A stretch of 64,000 bases of DNA from Atriophallophorus winterbourni (lineage: Eukaryota; Platyhelminthes; Trematoda; Plagiorchiida; Microphallidae), in assembly GCA_013407085.1 (NCBI GenBank), contig JACCGJ010002998.1, positions 124,001 through 188,000 of the forward strand. Direction: 5' to 3'. Shown here piece by piece: positions 1 through 11,350 of this stretch. The translations under genes were made by a program, and so were the position numbers. Each line of letters starts with the position of its first letter. Within the stretch, counting starts at the first letter, position 1. The notes beneath the pieces were generated by a model that saw nothing but the letters and a program-made list of their open reading frames with translations, searched no databases and was not told the DNA's origin.

Positions 1-1797
1 TATATGATCGCAGGGACACCAGCCTGGAAGACGCGCTGCGCTTACTTTGGAAAGGTTACTAGTAAGGGTTTTTAACTGCCTATGCCATGTGACGGTTTGG
101 CCACCCCGAGATTTACGCCAATCAGGATGTGGCGTCGCAAAAAGAATCTGTTTCGGAAGTCGATGGTCCGTCATCCGTAAAACGTGACCCAACCAGCGTA
201 ACCTATGCAGGTTGATCTGCTTCTCTATATCGACATTACTACCCAACAACTTATTTCGGAGAGCGTCGGTGCGCATACGATTGTAACAGCTAACTCCTAG
301 AATGCTGCGGAGACACCGGTTGTCGAATACTTGGAGACGCTGAATGTGTTCTTTACGTAAGGTCCAGGTTTCGCACCCATACAGTAACACAGCCCAAACT
401 GTCGCTTTATAGACGCTACCCTTGAGTAACAGAGATAATCCTTTCTGACGCCAGAGGTGACCTAGGTTGCGGAATGCTACGGTCGCTTTAGAAATACGTG
501 CCGAAACCTCGTTATGTAACGATGCATAATTATTGATACAACTGGCGAGATACGTAAAACGATCTACAATTTCAAGAGCCTGATTGTCAAGTAATAAAGT
601 GCTGTTCGATATGTCGATGTCCTGCAGCAGAACACTGCACTGAGAGGGTGCAAAACGCATTCCAAATGCGGGCACAATACTAGATAGCTTGTTCAGTATC
701 GCCTGTGCATCTGTGTACGAGTCGAAGAGCAGAACTATATCATCAGCATAATCCAAGTCAAGAAGCTTGACGCCTGGCATTATGTGAACTCCGAAATCTG
801 GGGCACCATCTTTGCATAACTCCATAATTGCATCAATTACAAAATTGAACAAAAACGGAGAAATCGGGCATCCTTGTCGGACGCCGCTTGTGGTGTGGAA
901 TTTGGGTGAGACTTCGTTGTAAACCCTAACGCATCCGGATGTATGAGCATAAAGCGCACGTAGTATGTTGACATACTTTTGCGGAACGCCTTTGCGCAGC
1001 AAGGTCTTAAACAGGACATTTCGATCGACTGAATCAAACGCTCCTTTGAAGTCTAAAAAGATGGCTATTGTCGGCTGTCGATAAGTGTGCCGCAGTTCTA
1101 AGATCCGTCGAAGAGTAAAAATGTGATCGACACAGCCTCTGCCAGGCCGGAAGCCAGCTTGCTGCTCTCGGATCTGTGATTCCCTATGCGATGTTAATCT
1201 TCGAAGACATATGGACGTTAATAATCTCGTGATGATGGGAGTGAGACATCCCACGATGATTAGAGCATGAGCTTCGCACACCTTTTTTAAATATAGATAT
1301 GATAACCGATTCGCCCCAACTCGGAGGGACGGATTCTGATAACCACACTTCACGGAGGAGATCGCCTAATGTGCTGATTAGGACTTGGCACCTTCTTTGA
1401 ACAAGACAGGTGGTATGTCATCGGGGCCAGCAGATTTGAATCGTTTCATGGATTCGATACATTCTTTAATTTCTAAATCATTAGGGGGATCTACGCTAAC
1501 AGACCAAGGATCACACTGCTTCAAATGAGGGAAAGATTCTGTTGCAGGCGACCAGCTGAATTGTTCTTCGAAATGTTCGGCCCAACGTGAGAGGCGCCGA
1601 TTCTTATTAGTGATAAGAGTACCGTCTATTTCAGCGATAGTCTCACTCACTCCTTTTTTCGTAGGCCCAGTCGATCGAATAAGTTGGAAGAGTTTTCGCA
1701 CGTTACCCGCATTATTTGCTATTCCCATTTCTTCGACCTTATTTAGCCACCACCTTTCTCTGTCTAGTCTTAAGCTCCGTTTAGGTTCATTCCTCAC
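1..1797 (-). mobile_element. RTE-like LINE remnant (LINE-A), endonuclease-RT linker through RT C-terminus
   Basis: Reading leftwards on the minus strand, 1797-1378 encodes the linker and RT entry (ending with SAGPDDIPPVLFKEG). About 1250-1 then runs without a stop through the RT core and C-terminal domain to the window edge. Visible motifs are FLDFKGAFDSVDR, SGVRQGCPISPFLFN, the catalytic LDYADDIVLL (YADD codons at 739-750) and the RTE-type tail RLRWLGHVLRM followed by RGGQTVTW. Frame changes occur near 1380 and 1240, so the copy is dead although its catalytic box survives. The family role is target-primed reverse transcription of its own RNA. The 3' end lies outside the window. A shorter copy of the same C-terminus lies at 22010-22312. 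RTE clade membership is inferred from the C-terminal pattern. Confidence 0.85.
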
Positions 1798-3640
1798 GCG
1801 TCTACAGCTAATGATAACCTTCTAACCTTCAAGTACTGTGCAGTCACATGATCGATCCATTTGAGACTCTGTGATAAAAGCCGCCAAGATACTTGAAACA
1901 TGCGCTTCTGCGGAAGTTCGAGCCATTGAAGGAAATCGTGGGAATTCTTTGAAGCAGAGTTTCACGACGCTGACCAGCTAAGTTTGAAAATATTACCTAC
2001 TTGCATTTTTGATGGTTTAACGATAAGCCGAGCGAGGATGACCACTGGCCAATGTCATTGATAATAAATTCAGATGTGGGAGATTCAGCACGTCTATGGT
2101 GGTCAAAAACAACAGCAATGTCATCAGCATATTTTAGAATAAGAGTGGAATGAAAGCAAGGAAGATCAGAAATGTAGATAGAAAATAAGAAGGGTGAAAG
2201 TATTGCGCCTTGTAGAACACCGCGAGAAATCGTTACAGAATTGGACACTTTACCATTCACGGCAGTATACTGCACGCGGTCCTGAAATTAGGACGCTATC
2301 CAGTGATTTAGGTTTAGGGGTACACCACAATCATGAAGTTGTTTGCGCAAAGAGCTTCTGATAAGACTGTTGAAAGCGTTGGTGTAATCAAGCAAACAAA
2401 CCTGTACCGCTTTTGATTTTGAATCCAATGACCGGGATACATGGTCAGTTAGCAACGCGAGTGCGTCTACTGTCGAACGATTTTTGCGGTACGCGAACTG
2501 ATGCGAATCTTCTACCTGGCAACTCTAAACAAATCGTCGTAGCACTATACTTTCCAGTACTTTGAGTAGCTGCGACTTACACGCAATGGGGCAGTAATTC
2601 CCAAGATCATTTTTGGAGATTGGTGTAATACGTATCGGCTTCCAACTGTCAAGAAAATACTTCTCTCAATGCATCTGTTGAAGATGGAAGAGATCGGCGA
2701 AGAAAGTTCACGTGCGCATTCTTTCAGCAAAAGAGGGGAAAGATTATCGGGGCCTGCAGCCTTTGAGCGGGATACAGCGAAAAGTGACTGCATAACTTCC
2801 ACTGAGCTTGTAGAAGTTCGAGTTGAGAAAGAGGATGAGGGTTAAACAAAATCAGGGATTTCTTGGGTTCCATCAAAAGAAGATAAGAAAGATTCATTTA
2901 ATGAATTTATATCACGGATAAATGGGAAGTACCCTCCTGTTTTTGCCATACAAACCTTTGAGCGCCCTTCATAATTGGCGACTGTTATTTGTTCTCAAAA
3001 TTGATTTCACATAAATATCTCGCATGCGTTGAATCTCAAGATTGATTAATGAAGACAGTTGAGAGACAGCGTGACGATCAAGATTTTTGAAAGCCTTTCC
3101 CTTCAGTCTTCGGAGGCGCTTCAATTTATTGGAGGAAAAACAATCAGGTCGAACAAAAATAGTTTACTGTGGACAACATATATCGAAGAAAAAGTTTAGA
3201 TAGGATGTAAAAACATCACATTCGAGGGAAACGTAGGGTTCGTTAAAAATGCGGAAGTCAGTGTCGCTTAGCATGGTCCTCAGCGCTGAAATATTTTCAG
3301 CTTCACAGGTCCTACTGGTCACTTTTCGCCCGATTCTGAGAGTCATGTAACTATGCCCCATAGTTCCGTAGATTTTAGGGAGTATTGATGTCACACAGTG
3401 ATTAGAATTTCCAATCGGCGCAGATTTACTGGGATGAAAAATTCGTGGCGCATTAGTGAAAGCGTAATCCAGGTTAACGTCAATCGAGAATTGGTTGTGA
3501 AACGGAAGGAAGGTTACGTAGTTACCGTCGCTTCGAGCGCGGTCGAAGACCGTGTGTACAAAAACGTACTGGACAATATGAGATGATACAAGGATTGACC
3601 AAAATTCACATAGCTCAATCGTCCTCATTATTCATCATTT
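1798..3640 (-). mobile_element. Degenerate CR1/Jockey-type LINE, endonuclease end to RT domain 7
   Basis: Pieces appear in the correct order on the minus strand. 3628-3164 resembles an APE-type endonuclease C-terminus plus linker. 2802-2545 holds RT entry (SKAAGPDNLSPLLLKE). About 2500-2280 holds a QFAYRKNRSTVDAL to LLDYTNAFNSL segment. 2275-1997 holds GVLQGAILSPFLFSIYISDL and LKYADDIAVV (YADD at 2120-2131). 1990-1800 contains domain 7 (SLKWIDHVTAQYLK) in shifted frames. Stops and frameshifts separate all pieces. It stops abruptly at about 1798 where LINE-A begins, so either LINE-A inserted into it or a deletion joined them. The family copies itself by target-primed reverse transcription; this copy cannot. 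Confidence 0.75.
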
Positions 3641-3849
3641 GACTAGGTATGTCGGACACATTTTCTGAGATTTCTGAGTTGATTGCTACCCGAAGGGTTA
3701 CGCGATATCAATGCATCATGTTATAACAGCGTGTGTGATTGTTTTACCTCATTTGTCTTTCTCACGATTAACGGTATCTAGCAATAATTACCGCACCAAT
3801 AGCTGGGTCTATACGTGGAATTATGTAGACTAAATTCACGAGGAGCAGA
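3641..3849. other. Short gap, nothing recognised
   Basis: AT-rich sequence between the LINE remnant and a solitary LINE tail. I see no ORF, RNA gene or repeat here. Confidence 0.5.
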
Positions 3850-4058
3850 TGATCTGCTGAACGCAGATCATGCCGCCGGCGTGTAACTGACACCCTACAA
3901 CAGATTTCTGACTTTTGTTGCCAGCGCTGCGGAAGAGATTGTTCGTTCCGAATCGGACTGTTTAGTCATTCAAAAAACTGTAAAACATGAAAACATCATG
4001 CGATTTTGATGTAATCCATGGTCGACATCGACAGAAGGAGGCCAAAAAACAGTACAAC
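3850..4058 (+). mobile_element. Solitary 3' tail of LINE-B (severely 5'-truncated copy)
   Basis: This stretch matches the last coding bases and 3' UTR of the LINE-B copy that ends near 59265. It starts with the block around GCAGATCATGCCGCCGGCG, continues through a GCGCTGCGG..GAGATTGTTC block and TCATTCAAAAAACTG, and ends with a GTCGACATCGAC..GGAGGCC box and an A/C-rich tail. Extreme 5' truncation is normal for LINE insertions. Similar tails occur at 10668, 12860, 13557, 15750, 29740 and 59060. Confidence 0.75.
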
Positions 4059-4429
4059 TAAAGACTACTTATTAATATTCTGAGAAAACGATACAACAAT
4101 TCTAGAGATTCTTCAAAAATCAAATGATATGATAGCGACTATGATGCTCAATTCACAAGTAAGTTACTCTTTAAAATTTCTTCAAAATGACAGACAGAAT
4201 CAACGGAATAGAAGAGAAAATTTTATATTTTTCCATCTTAAATATTTTGTGTCTTTGAGAAATTCATTCAAAATAATCATCATTCTACCCGAAAATTTAG
4301 TTTCTTACAACGAGGAAAAAAAACAATGTAAGTTATGTTATAAATTAGAAAACTATTTGCTGAATAAAAGTTGTTCGATGCAAAACACATGTCTATAATA
4401 TCTACTGTCTATCTACTGTATACTACAAT

Positions 4430-4545
4430 GTATCTATCTATCGGCCTATCTATCTGTCTATCTATCTATCTATTTATCTATTTATCTATCTATCTATCTA
4501 TCTCTATCTATCTTTCTATCTCTCTATCAATCAATCATTCAATCC

Positions 4546-4591
<46 letters not shown>

Positions 4592-4664
4592 ATATCTATC
4601 TCTCTATCTATCTATCTATCTATCTATCTCTCTATATCTATCTATCTATCTATCTATCTCTCTA

Positions 4665-4715
<51 letters not shown>

Positions 4716-4760
4716 ATATATATATATCTATATATCTATCTATCTATCTATCTATCTCTC

Positions 4761-4827
<67 letters not shown>

Positions 4828-4855
4828 TTATCTATCTACCTATTTATCTATCAAT
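4430..4855. repeat. (CTAT)n tetranucleotide microsatellite
   Basis: About 425 bp of CTAT/TATC repeats with scattered CTCT, TTAT and TATA interruptions. The period of four means every frame reads as an Ile-Tyr-Leu-Ser polymer, which creates a spurious 188-codon ORF at 4371-4937. It is not coding. Confidence 0.97.
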
Positions 4856-5394
4856 TTATTTTTGCATTAGCTGCTCCAAGGAAAACTCTGAGTATTGCGA
4901 GGTTAAGAAGAAAATAAATATTGCTCAATTTGAGTGAGAATCGGATTTTTCGATAGATAATCAATACTGTTTGGCCCTCATGAGAGTAATGTTTTGAATT
5001 GTCACAGAAACACAGTTTGCAAAGCATCAGGTAACGATTGTAGCACGAGTGCTGAGAGAACAACGCGGTCAAACCAAATTACCGTAATTGCACTCGCATT
5101 AAAAATCTGTGTATTTAATAGACTAGGTGCACGTATGATTGGATTGAATGTCAAGAAGCGTTAGACACTTGCGCACTAATTATCATCATTTCTTTATTAA
5201 GGTATTTCAGTGTTAGAACTTATATAGCCCCATGAGCTACGAAGAGTTATCAGGGAAATATTATTGATTACTCCGTTATGCGCTGTGTGTGTGTTTGTGC
5301 ATCATGGAAATGCATCATCATGCACGGACGATGGAAGAAATTGGTCGTATCAGTCTTATCCAACAATGGCCTAATTAAAAAAAACTAAGTTTGC

Positions 5395-5710
5395 CGTTTA
5401 CGCAATTTTTAAAAATGTGCGGTTATGATCTCAATATCCTCAGTTGATGAGTGCAAACAGCACGAATCCAGGCGTGAGGTGATTATATGATGGAAATGAG
5501 TGCAAATACGGCTATTCGTCTAAACCCATGAGTTCTCGTGAGCACGCGTGGTTGAACAGAAGTGTCATGCTAGTATTATCTATCAGTGACGTAAAAGCCA
5601 AAACATGGTTTACCTTTCCTTCACTGTTTCAATGCATGTGAATCCCGATCGCATTGTCCCTACCTTTTGGGTACAAACAGCCCATAACCGGTCGTTCGTT
5701 GTATTTGATC
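5395..5710 (+). repeat. Diverged tandem repeat (unit about 220 bp) carrying hammerhead-like motifs
   Basis: Two related blocks recur with a spacing of about 220 bp. GTGCAAACAGCAC at 5451-5463 corresponds to GTACAAACAGCCCA at 5671-5684. Upstream, TTATGATCTCAATATCCT corresponds to CCCGATCGCATTGTCCC. The same consensus occurs once at about 46963-47049 and twice near 52025-52290 (spacing about 200 bp). The arrangement resembles hammerhead-bearing satellite or retroposon dimers known from flatworms. The second unit has lost its core. Confidence 0.5.
5438..5479 (+). ncRNA. Hammerhead-ribozyme-like motif, family B, decayed
   Basis: Stem I is CCTCA pairing with TGAGG at the far end. The core reads TTGATGA (canonical CTGATGA with C3 to T). 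Stem II is a perfect GTGC-AAACA-GCAC hairpin opening with the canonical G-C pair, followed by GAAT in place of GAAA, then CCAGGC. Overall geometry is type I. Two core changes make cleavage unlikely, but the fold is still clear. Confidence 0.5.
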
Positions 5711-5728
5711 GAAATACGTTGGAATACG

Positions 5729-5838
5729 GATTTATTATTTCATACTCTTATTTCTAAATAATCAATTTAGCTGTACCTAAAAAGAGACGGAACTGATTGA
5801 TTGGGACAAAATTTGTTTAGAAAAACAAACCGAAATAA
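5729..5838 (+). repeat. Direct repeat, left copy, flanking a PLE remnant
   Basis: About 110 bp nearly identical (roughly 90% by eye) to 6706-6815. Both copies share AATCAATTTAGCTGTACC, AAAGAGACGGAACTGATT and GAAAAACAAACCGAAATA. The pair brackets the PLE remnant exactly, so it behaves like an unusually long target duplication. Confidence 0.85.
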
Positions 5839-6705
5839 AGTTTGCAATGAATCGCTTATTGACAGTTTTTGGTAACGTTTCGATTCTGAACACAGAAGCT
5901 TCGTCAGACCAAGGGTGTCGGTACGAACAGTGTTCAGGTATAAATGGCTCAGCTTTTGAAACCATTGGTTGGTAACACGAATTTTTTTATTATGAACTCG
6001 TTTGATTTTGTTCGTCGCTTAAGTACCGTACCAATTGGGAAGGATGAGATGATGGTTAGTTTTGACGTAAGCTCCTTGTTCACGAATGTTGACACTACAA
6101 GCGTTTTAGAATTATTGAGGAAATCGCTCAACTCCGATATGACATTGAAGGATCTTACCAACATGAGTGTACAACAAATCATCAACGGTGTAGCAATTTG
6201 TCTAAATATGAAACACTTCTTATTTATTGGACAGCTATACAAACAAAACGATGGTTTAGCGACGGGATCATCTATTTCTTCAGTGCTAGCGAATATGTAC
6301 ATGCATCACTTCGAAGAGATAGCTTTGAGAAACGAAGCGTTAAAACCAAAGATATGGTGGCGCTATGTCGACGCTACATTCGACATCATAAAGCTAAACA
6401 GACTAGAAGAATTTCATAGTTATCTCAATAGTTTGAATCCAATAATCCAGACCTATCGACACGGATGACATTTTGATATTTACATCTGCGCACCCTAAAA
6501 GGGTATTTCAGTCCATAGCAAAATCGCTATTCTACAAGGTTGACCGCCTTTGCAGCGATGATGCAGATAAGAGACGAGCTCATGAAGAAGTCAGTTGCCG
6601 ACTTGGGAATCATGGTTACCCCAAGAGCTTAATTAAGCGCCAATTGAACCGAGTTAAACCTCCGCAACCGAAGACGGAAAAGGTTTGGCGAGCTACGGTA
6701 TCTCT
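5839..6705 (+). mobile_element. Penelope-like element remnant with inverted 5' end
   Basis: The RT part at 5944-6468 shows the PLE signature MVSFDVSSLFTNV, the block QNDGLATGSSISSVLANMYM and a catalytic site reading WWRYVDATF instead of the usual YVDDTF, so a catalytic Asp is lost. A frame change and deletion lead into 6473-6705 with HPKRVFQSIAKSLFYKVDRL and RRAHEEVSCRLGNHGYP, the C-terminal RT/linker region. No GIY-YIG endonuclease remains. The 5' side (5839-5940) is a PLE end in minus orientation carrying a hammerhead-like motif. PLEs retrotranspose with a telomerase-related RT and a GIY-YIG nuclease; this copy is dead. Confidence 0.9.
5869..5913 (-). ncRNA. Hammerhead-ribozyme-like motif, family A (PLE end)
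   Basis: On the minus strand: stem I TTGGT pairs with ACCAA, the core is CTGACGA, one extra A follows, stem II is GCTTCTG-TGTT-CAGAATC (one mismatch), then GAAA and CGTT. The palindrome ACGT would give a loopless stem III, as in dimeric type I hammerheads. PLE terminal repeats are known to encode hammerheads. The extra A between core and stem II departs from the consensus. Confidence 0.65.
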
Positions 6706-6815
6706 TTCATATTATTTCATGCTCCTATTTTTAAATGATCAATTTAGCTGTACCGAAAAAGAGACGGAACTGATTAATTGGGACAAAATTTCTTTAGAAA
6801 AACAAACCGAAATAT
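6706..6815 (+). repeat. Direct repeat, right copy, flanking a PLE remnant
   Basis: Partner of 5729-5838. It begins at the exact point where PLE similarity (KVWRATVS) stops, which supports duplication of target DNA around the inserted fragment. Confidence 0.85.
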
Positions 6816-6923
6816 TTGCTAATATTGCGTTACATTTGCACTTTACTATTCGATTCAGTGATATTGTTTTAAATCTCTTTAGGTTGGTATTTAACACACG
6901 GCACGGATAAAACTGGTAAATAT

Positions 6924-7975
6924 CATATCGAAAATTTATTTTACAAATTGTTCGTTAATTTAAAATATTTTCATTGTTCCGAACATGTTAATTTTTTAGC
7001 TACACCTGATGCAAAAGGTATGTCTTTTTTATAAATATCTTTTATATTTTGTTAAATACAGAATAAAGTCATCCATCTTTCGGAACAAAAAACATACGTT
7101 TTATGTGTTACGAATTAAAAATTCATCTATTCTCACATTTTAATACCCTGATATCGCTCGTATTGTACGATTGAACGATGACGATAAATAACATATCGAA
7201 AATTTATTTTACAAATTGTTCGTTAATTAAAATATTTTCATTGTTCCGAACATGTTAATTTTTTAGCTACACCTGATGCAAAAGGTATGTCTTTTTTATA
7301 AATATCTTTTATATTTTGTTAAATACAGAATAAAGTCATCCATCTTTCGGAACAAAAAACATACGTTTTATGTGTTACGAATTAAAAATTCATCTATTCT
7401 CACATTTTTAATACCCTGATATCGCTCGTATTGTACGATTGAACGATGACGAGAAATAACATATCGAAAATTTATTTTACAAATTGTTCGTTAATTTAAA
7501 ATATTTTCATTGTTCCGAACATGTTAATTTTTTAGCTACACCTGATGCAAAAGGTATGTCTTTTTTATAAATATCTTTTATATTTTGTTAAATACAGAAT
7601 AAAGTCATCCATCTTTCGGAACAAAAAACATACGTTTTATGTGTTACGAATTAAAAATTCATCTATTCTCACATTTTAATACCCTGATATCGCTCGTATT
7701 GTACGATTGAACGATGACGATAAATAACATATCGAAAATTTATTTTACAAATTGTTCGTTAATTTAAAATATTTTCATTGTTCCGAACATGTTAATTTTT
7801 TAGCTACACCTGATGCAAAAGGTATGTCTTTTTTATAAATATCTTTTATATTTTGTTAAATACAGAATAAAGTCATCCATCTTTCGGAACAAAAAACATA
7901 CGTTTTATGTGTTTCGAATTAAAAATTCATCTATTCTCACATTTTTAATACCCTGATATCGCTCGTATTGTACGA
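6924..7975. repeat. 268-bp tandem satellite, about 3.9 units
   Basis: The marker CATATCG recurs at 6924, 7192, 7460 and 7728, exactly 268 bases apart each time. Units differ by only a few substitutions and one-base indels (for example GATAAAT versus GAGAAAT, and TGTTACG versus TGTTTCG in the last unit). The array ends near TTGTACGATGAAC. The unit is very AT-rich with no ORF. High similarity suggests recent amplification or homogenisation. Confidence 0.97.
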
Positions 7976-10097
7976 TGAACTTTGCAGACTAACCTTCAGA
8001 TCATCTTTCAGCAGACATAATATTTGCTTCAATTTTGACAAAATTCGATAACGTGTTATGTTTTATGCAACATGTTATTGTGCTAAGAGATCAATTACGC
8101 TTATCCGATTAGAGTATAAAAAACATTCTTCAGAGCCCCGTAAATTAACTAAGCATTGATAAAGGTGATTCGCGATAGTAATAATATTCTCAACTAAAAT
8201 TAAATACCTTCGGGAACGACGACGTGGATAATCAAAAACGTTTAGGGTTGTGATTCGCACATTGTAAAGTTTCGACTGAGTCCAAAGACAAGTTAATTAG
8301 CTCGATGGTATATTATTCGCAAATTCTCATTTTTTAAGCCATTGCGACCACACTTGAACTGTTTATTCCATCGTGGGTCTTACGTAATTACTTATTATAC
8401 GGGAGTTGTCTGTTTTTAGAACGTCCCAAAGATTACCTTTAAAGATGAGCATTTTTGTTATGTTTTCTGATAGAGAGATTTGCGTTGTCTTGGCATCCCT
8501 ATAGTGTCACTTACCCGCACACCAAACTCTTTTTGATTCTCTGTTCCAGGGCTATTTATTATTCCATAAATTTACAATTACTTTGCTATCTTAAGACTTC
8601 CGCCGACCAATCGTTCATAAGAATTCTAATTTAACACTAAAATGTGTCAATATGTGAAAATATATTGCGTTCGATATTTCTTCTTGAACTGAAAGACAAT
8701 TTTTGATTATATCCACACAAAACTATTTTTAGAATTCACAGGTTAGTTCCCTATTATGTATACATTAATCGATACCTGATGATGGTTATACTGATTTCTA
8801 TTAGAAGACAGTTTTTAACGTGAAGAGTATTCGTGTAATTCTTTCGTAAACCGATTTTTTGTTTGTTTGCTATTGAATAATCTTAATGCAGATGGTTTCG
8901 AAATTGCTGGATTCCTAAAGTTTACAATAGAAAAAATAAATCAGATATGCAATAAATACAGGATGACGAGTCATAGAAACGGACGGCATATATCCCTCCA
9001 TCCCTGAGTTAACCGAGGTTTTCGCATTAATGCATTGATGTTTAACGTGTAAACTGCAACAGATTTCCAACCGCAAGTTTCTATTGTATTTGGGATAGCC
9101 AATGAGTTTTATTTAAAAAAAATGATTAAGAGATTCTGGAGGTGACGTGAGGACATACTGTGTTCATCGGCGATTAGCTTTCGGTCGGATATTTTCCCAT
9201 GTGATGAGGCAATCTTTGCGAACAACTTTGTTGAAAAATGATAAACCGCATGAAATAATGCAATATAGTTAATTCATCATTACTTGGAGTAAATAATACC
9301 GTAACAACATGCACTTACGTGTTGACTACCTTTGGGTGTGTTTCGTGTTGAAACGGAAGAAAATCCTTTTTGAGTTTACCACTTAATCGGGCTGTGAACT
9401 ATTTTCTGAATTAGAACTTCCTTACTTACTTACTGACGCAGCAAGCGCGTCGGGGTTGCGTTCCGTGGATTTTAAAGCCTATAAAATATAGGTCGAATAA
9501 TGATATTTACTCGAGGGGACTTTGAAGAACGAAGGGAATATTTTTATCAACATAATGAGCCTTCGATTCTTTGCGAAGATTTAACTAAACTGTGGCCTTC
9601 TCGACTATCACGTGACTCAATGAATCTAAGTGTGGCTCGATCTGCGGATTCAAATTATGAATAAAACGATTATTTTTGAGAACACGAGAATGAAAAGTTG
9701 CTAAAGCACTGGTGGCTCGTTGAAATGATTCAATTTATTGAAAATTTTGCAGATTATGTCAGTAATTTTTGTATTCGCGTGCGAAAAAGAGAAAAGAGAT
9801 GCAACCTGCCTTCACATACAGTTAACGTAACACAATTTCGTAGCCAACCAAATTGCTTCCAACCCAAGAATCAGATGATTAGATTCAATTAAGGAGAAAA
9901 TTCAGGAATTTACTTCTCAGCTCTGCTCTGTATAATGAACCAGTGGCTAATGCCCTTTTTGCGTGGTAATCAACCTGTCAAATTACTAACGCGCTGTATC
10001 ATGAAACCATAATTGTTCACATTCGGGATAGTATTAGTTAAAAATTTGAAGATGAAATTTGTTGAATAATTTTTCACTACAAACATTATGAAAAGGA
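7976..10097. other. AT-rich DNA without recognisable gene
   Basis: Only chance-length ORFs on both strands. There is a minor CTTACTTACTTACT run at 9420. I recognise no transposon or RNA gene. Confidence 0.6.
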
Positions 10098-10667
10098 ACG
10101 CAGAATAACCTGACCATCTCCACCACTTTAGATTCAAATGTCGAAACATGTTCATGAGTAGATGCTTACACAAGGCATTGTGGGATTCATGTATGATGCG
10201 GATTGCGGCAGGTTCCGATCATGATTCACGTTTGTGTGTGCTTTTCTGACATGAAATCAGAAACATTTGACTAAAATAACATTTGCAGTCGATTTTTAAA
10301 TCCACATGCATATATATGTGAATATTTTTTTATTAAACTTTTCCATCTTGTTCAAACACCTAAAAGGTGAAGTGAAAATTCGTAAGTGATTTCGCTGTAT
10401 CAACTTTGATCTTTTCTGAATTTCCAACGAAGCAGTTCTCAAAATTAACAAAAACCAACCGAACTTACAAATTTTTCTGCAATGGACACCGCAGACAAAC
10501 TCAATCACTTGTTAACTTAACTCAACTATGAATGACCGTCATGATGACCACCCTCTGCTAATGTCAACCTGGATATACAGTAATCCTTGGAAAAGTAGGA
10601 AACTGGTAAACATCAGTCCAAGGCACTATGTAAACGAATTTCACGTTACTGTAGCAAGGATAATCTT

Positions 10668-11350
10668 TTGTTGTTGGCGTCCTTCGGTCGATGTCGAACA
10701 TGGATTTGCATCGCAGAAGTCTGCTGGTTTTATGCTACACGGCGCTTCGAATGACTTGACAGTCTGATTTGGTGGGAACAAACGATCTCACAGGACTTGT
10801 AGCGATGGGCAATAATCAATCGTTCGGTGTCATTTGCACGCCGGCGGCAAGAACTTTGTTCAGCAGCCCAAATTGGGCATGACGTTTTACACGGTGCCTC
10901 CAAAGTGTGTGGTCAATAGCAAGTTTATCCCTATTCGTAGGGTCAATGCAAAGGGATTTCATTACTTTTTTAAAAAAAATCTTTCACCGCAAGTGCGCTC
11001 TGCCTACAAATCGACTTCCTGCATTTTACTCACCATAAATTCGATTTTTTTGAAAACGACCATTTTCAATTCTCTACACATAACCCAGCAATCGTAGACG
11101 ACGCTGTCGTAGTACGTAAAACATGCTCTCTAGACCAGCCTTTGAAAGCACTTCAGAATTAGTCACTTTGTCCATCAACATTATATTCAATATACAGAGG
11201 ATGCTTCGTAAATCTGAAGCGTTCAGCTTTCGTTCGTGTTTTTCCTAGATGGTCCACGTCTAACTGCCCTAAAGTGAAGCATTTATCACGCACACGCTCT
11301 GAACCATCATCTTGGTCGCCTAGGTCAAATTGCGGTTGTCCGAGTGGCAG
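10668..11350 (-). mobile_element. LINE-B 3' fragment (in duplication unit 1)
   Basis: On the minus strand the fragment starts around a decayed SACVLNALLYGSETW-like stretch, continues through NASDLRSILCILN and VTNSEVLSKAGLESMF, then RQRRLRLLGYV, and ends with the LINE-B 3' UTR and GGACGCCAACAACAAAAG. It matches the C-terminus of LINE-B at 29928-30660 but with several frameshifts and stops. The apparent 64-codon ORF at 11159-11353 is the same segment read in a wrong frame. Confidence 0.8.

Noticed and set aside
4371..4937. 188-codon ORF rich in Ile, Tyr, Leu, Ser
   Set aside because: It is the translation of the (CTAT)n microsatellite; every frame is open for the same reason.
6924..7975. CRISPR-like or ribozyme-bearing array
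   Set aside because: Units are contiguous 268-bp repeats without spacers, in a eukaryotic genome. A GATGACGA..TATCGAAAA stretch resembles a hammerhead core, but C3 is missing and no stem II forms.
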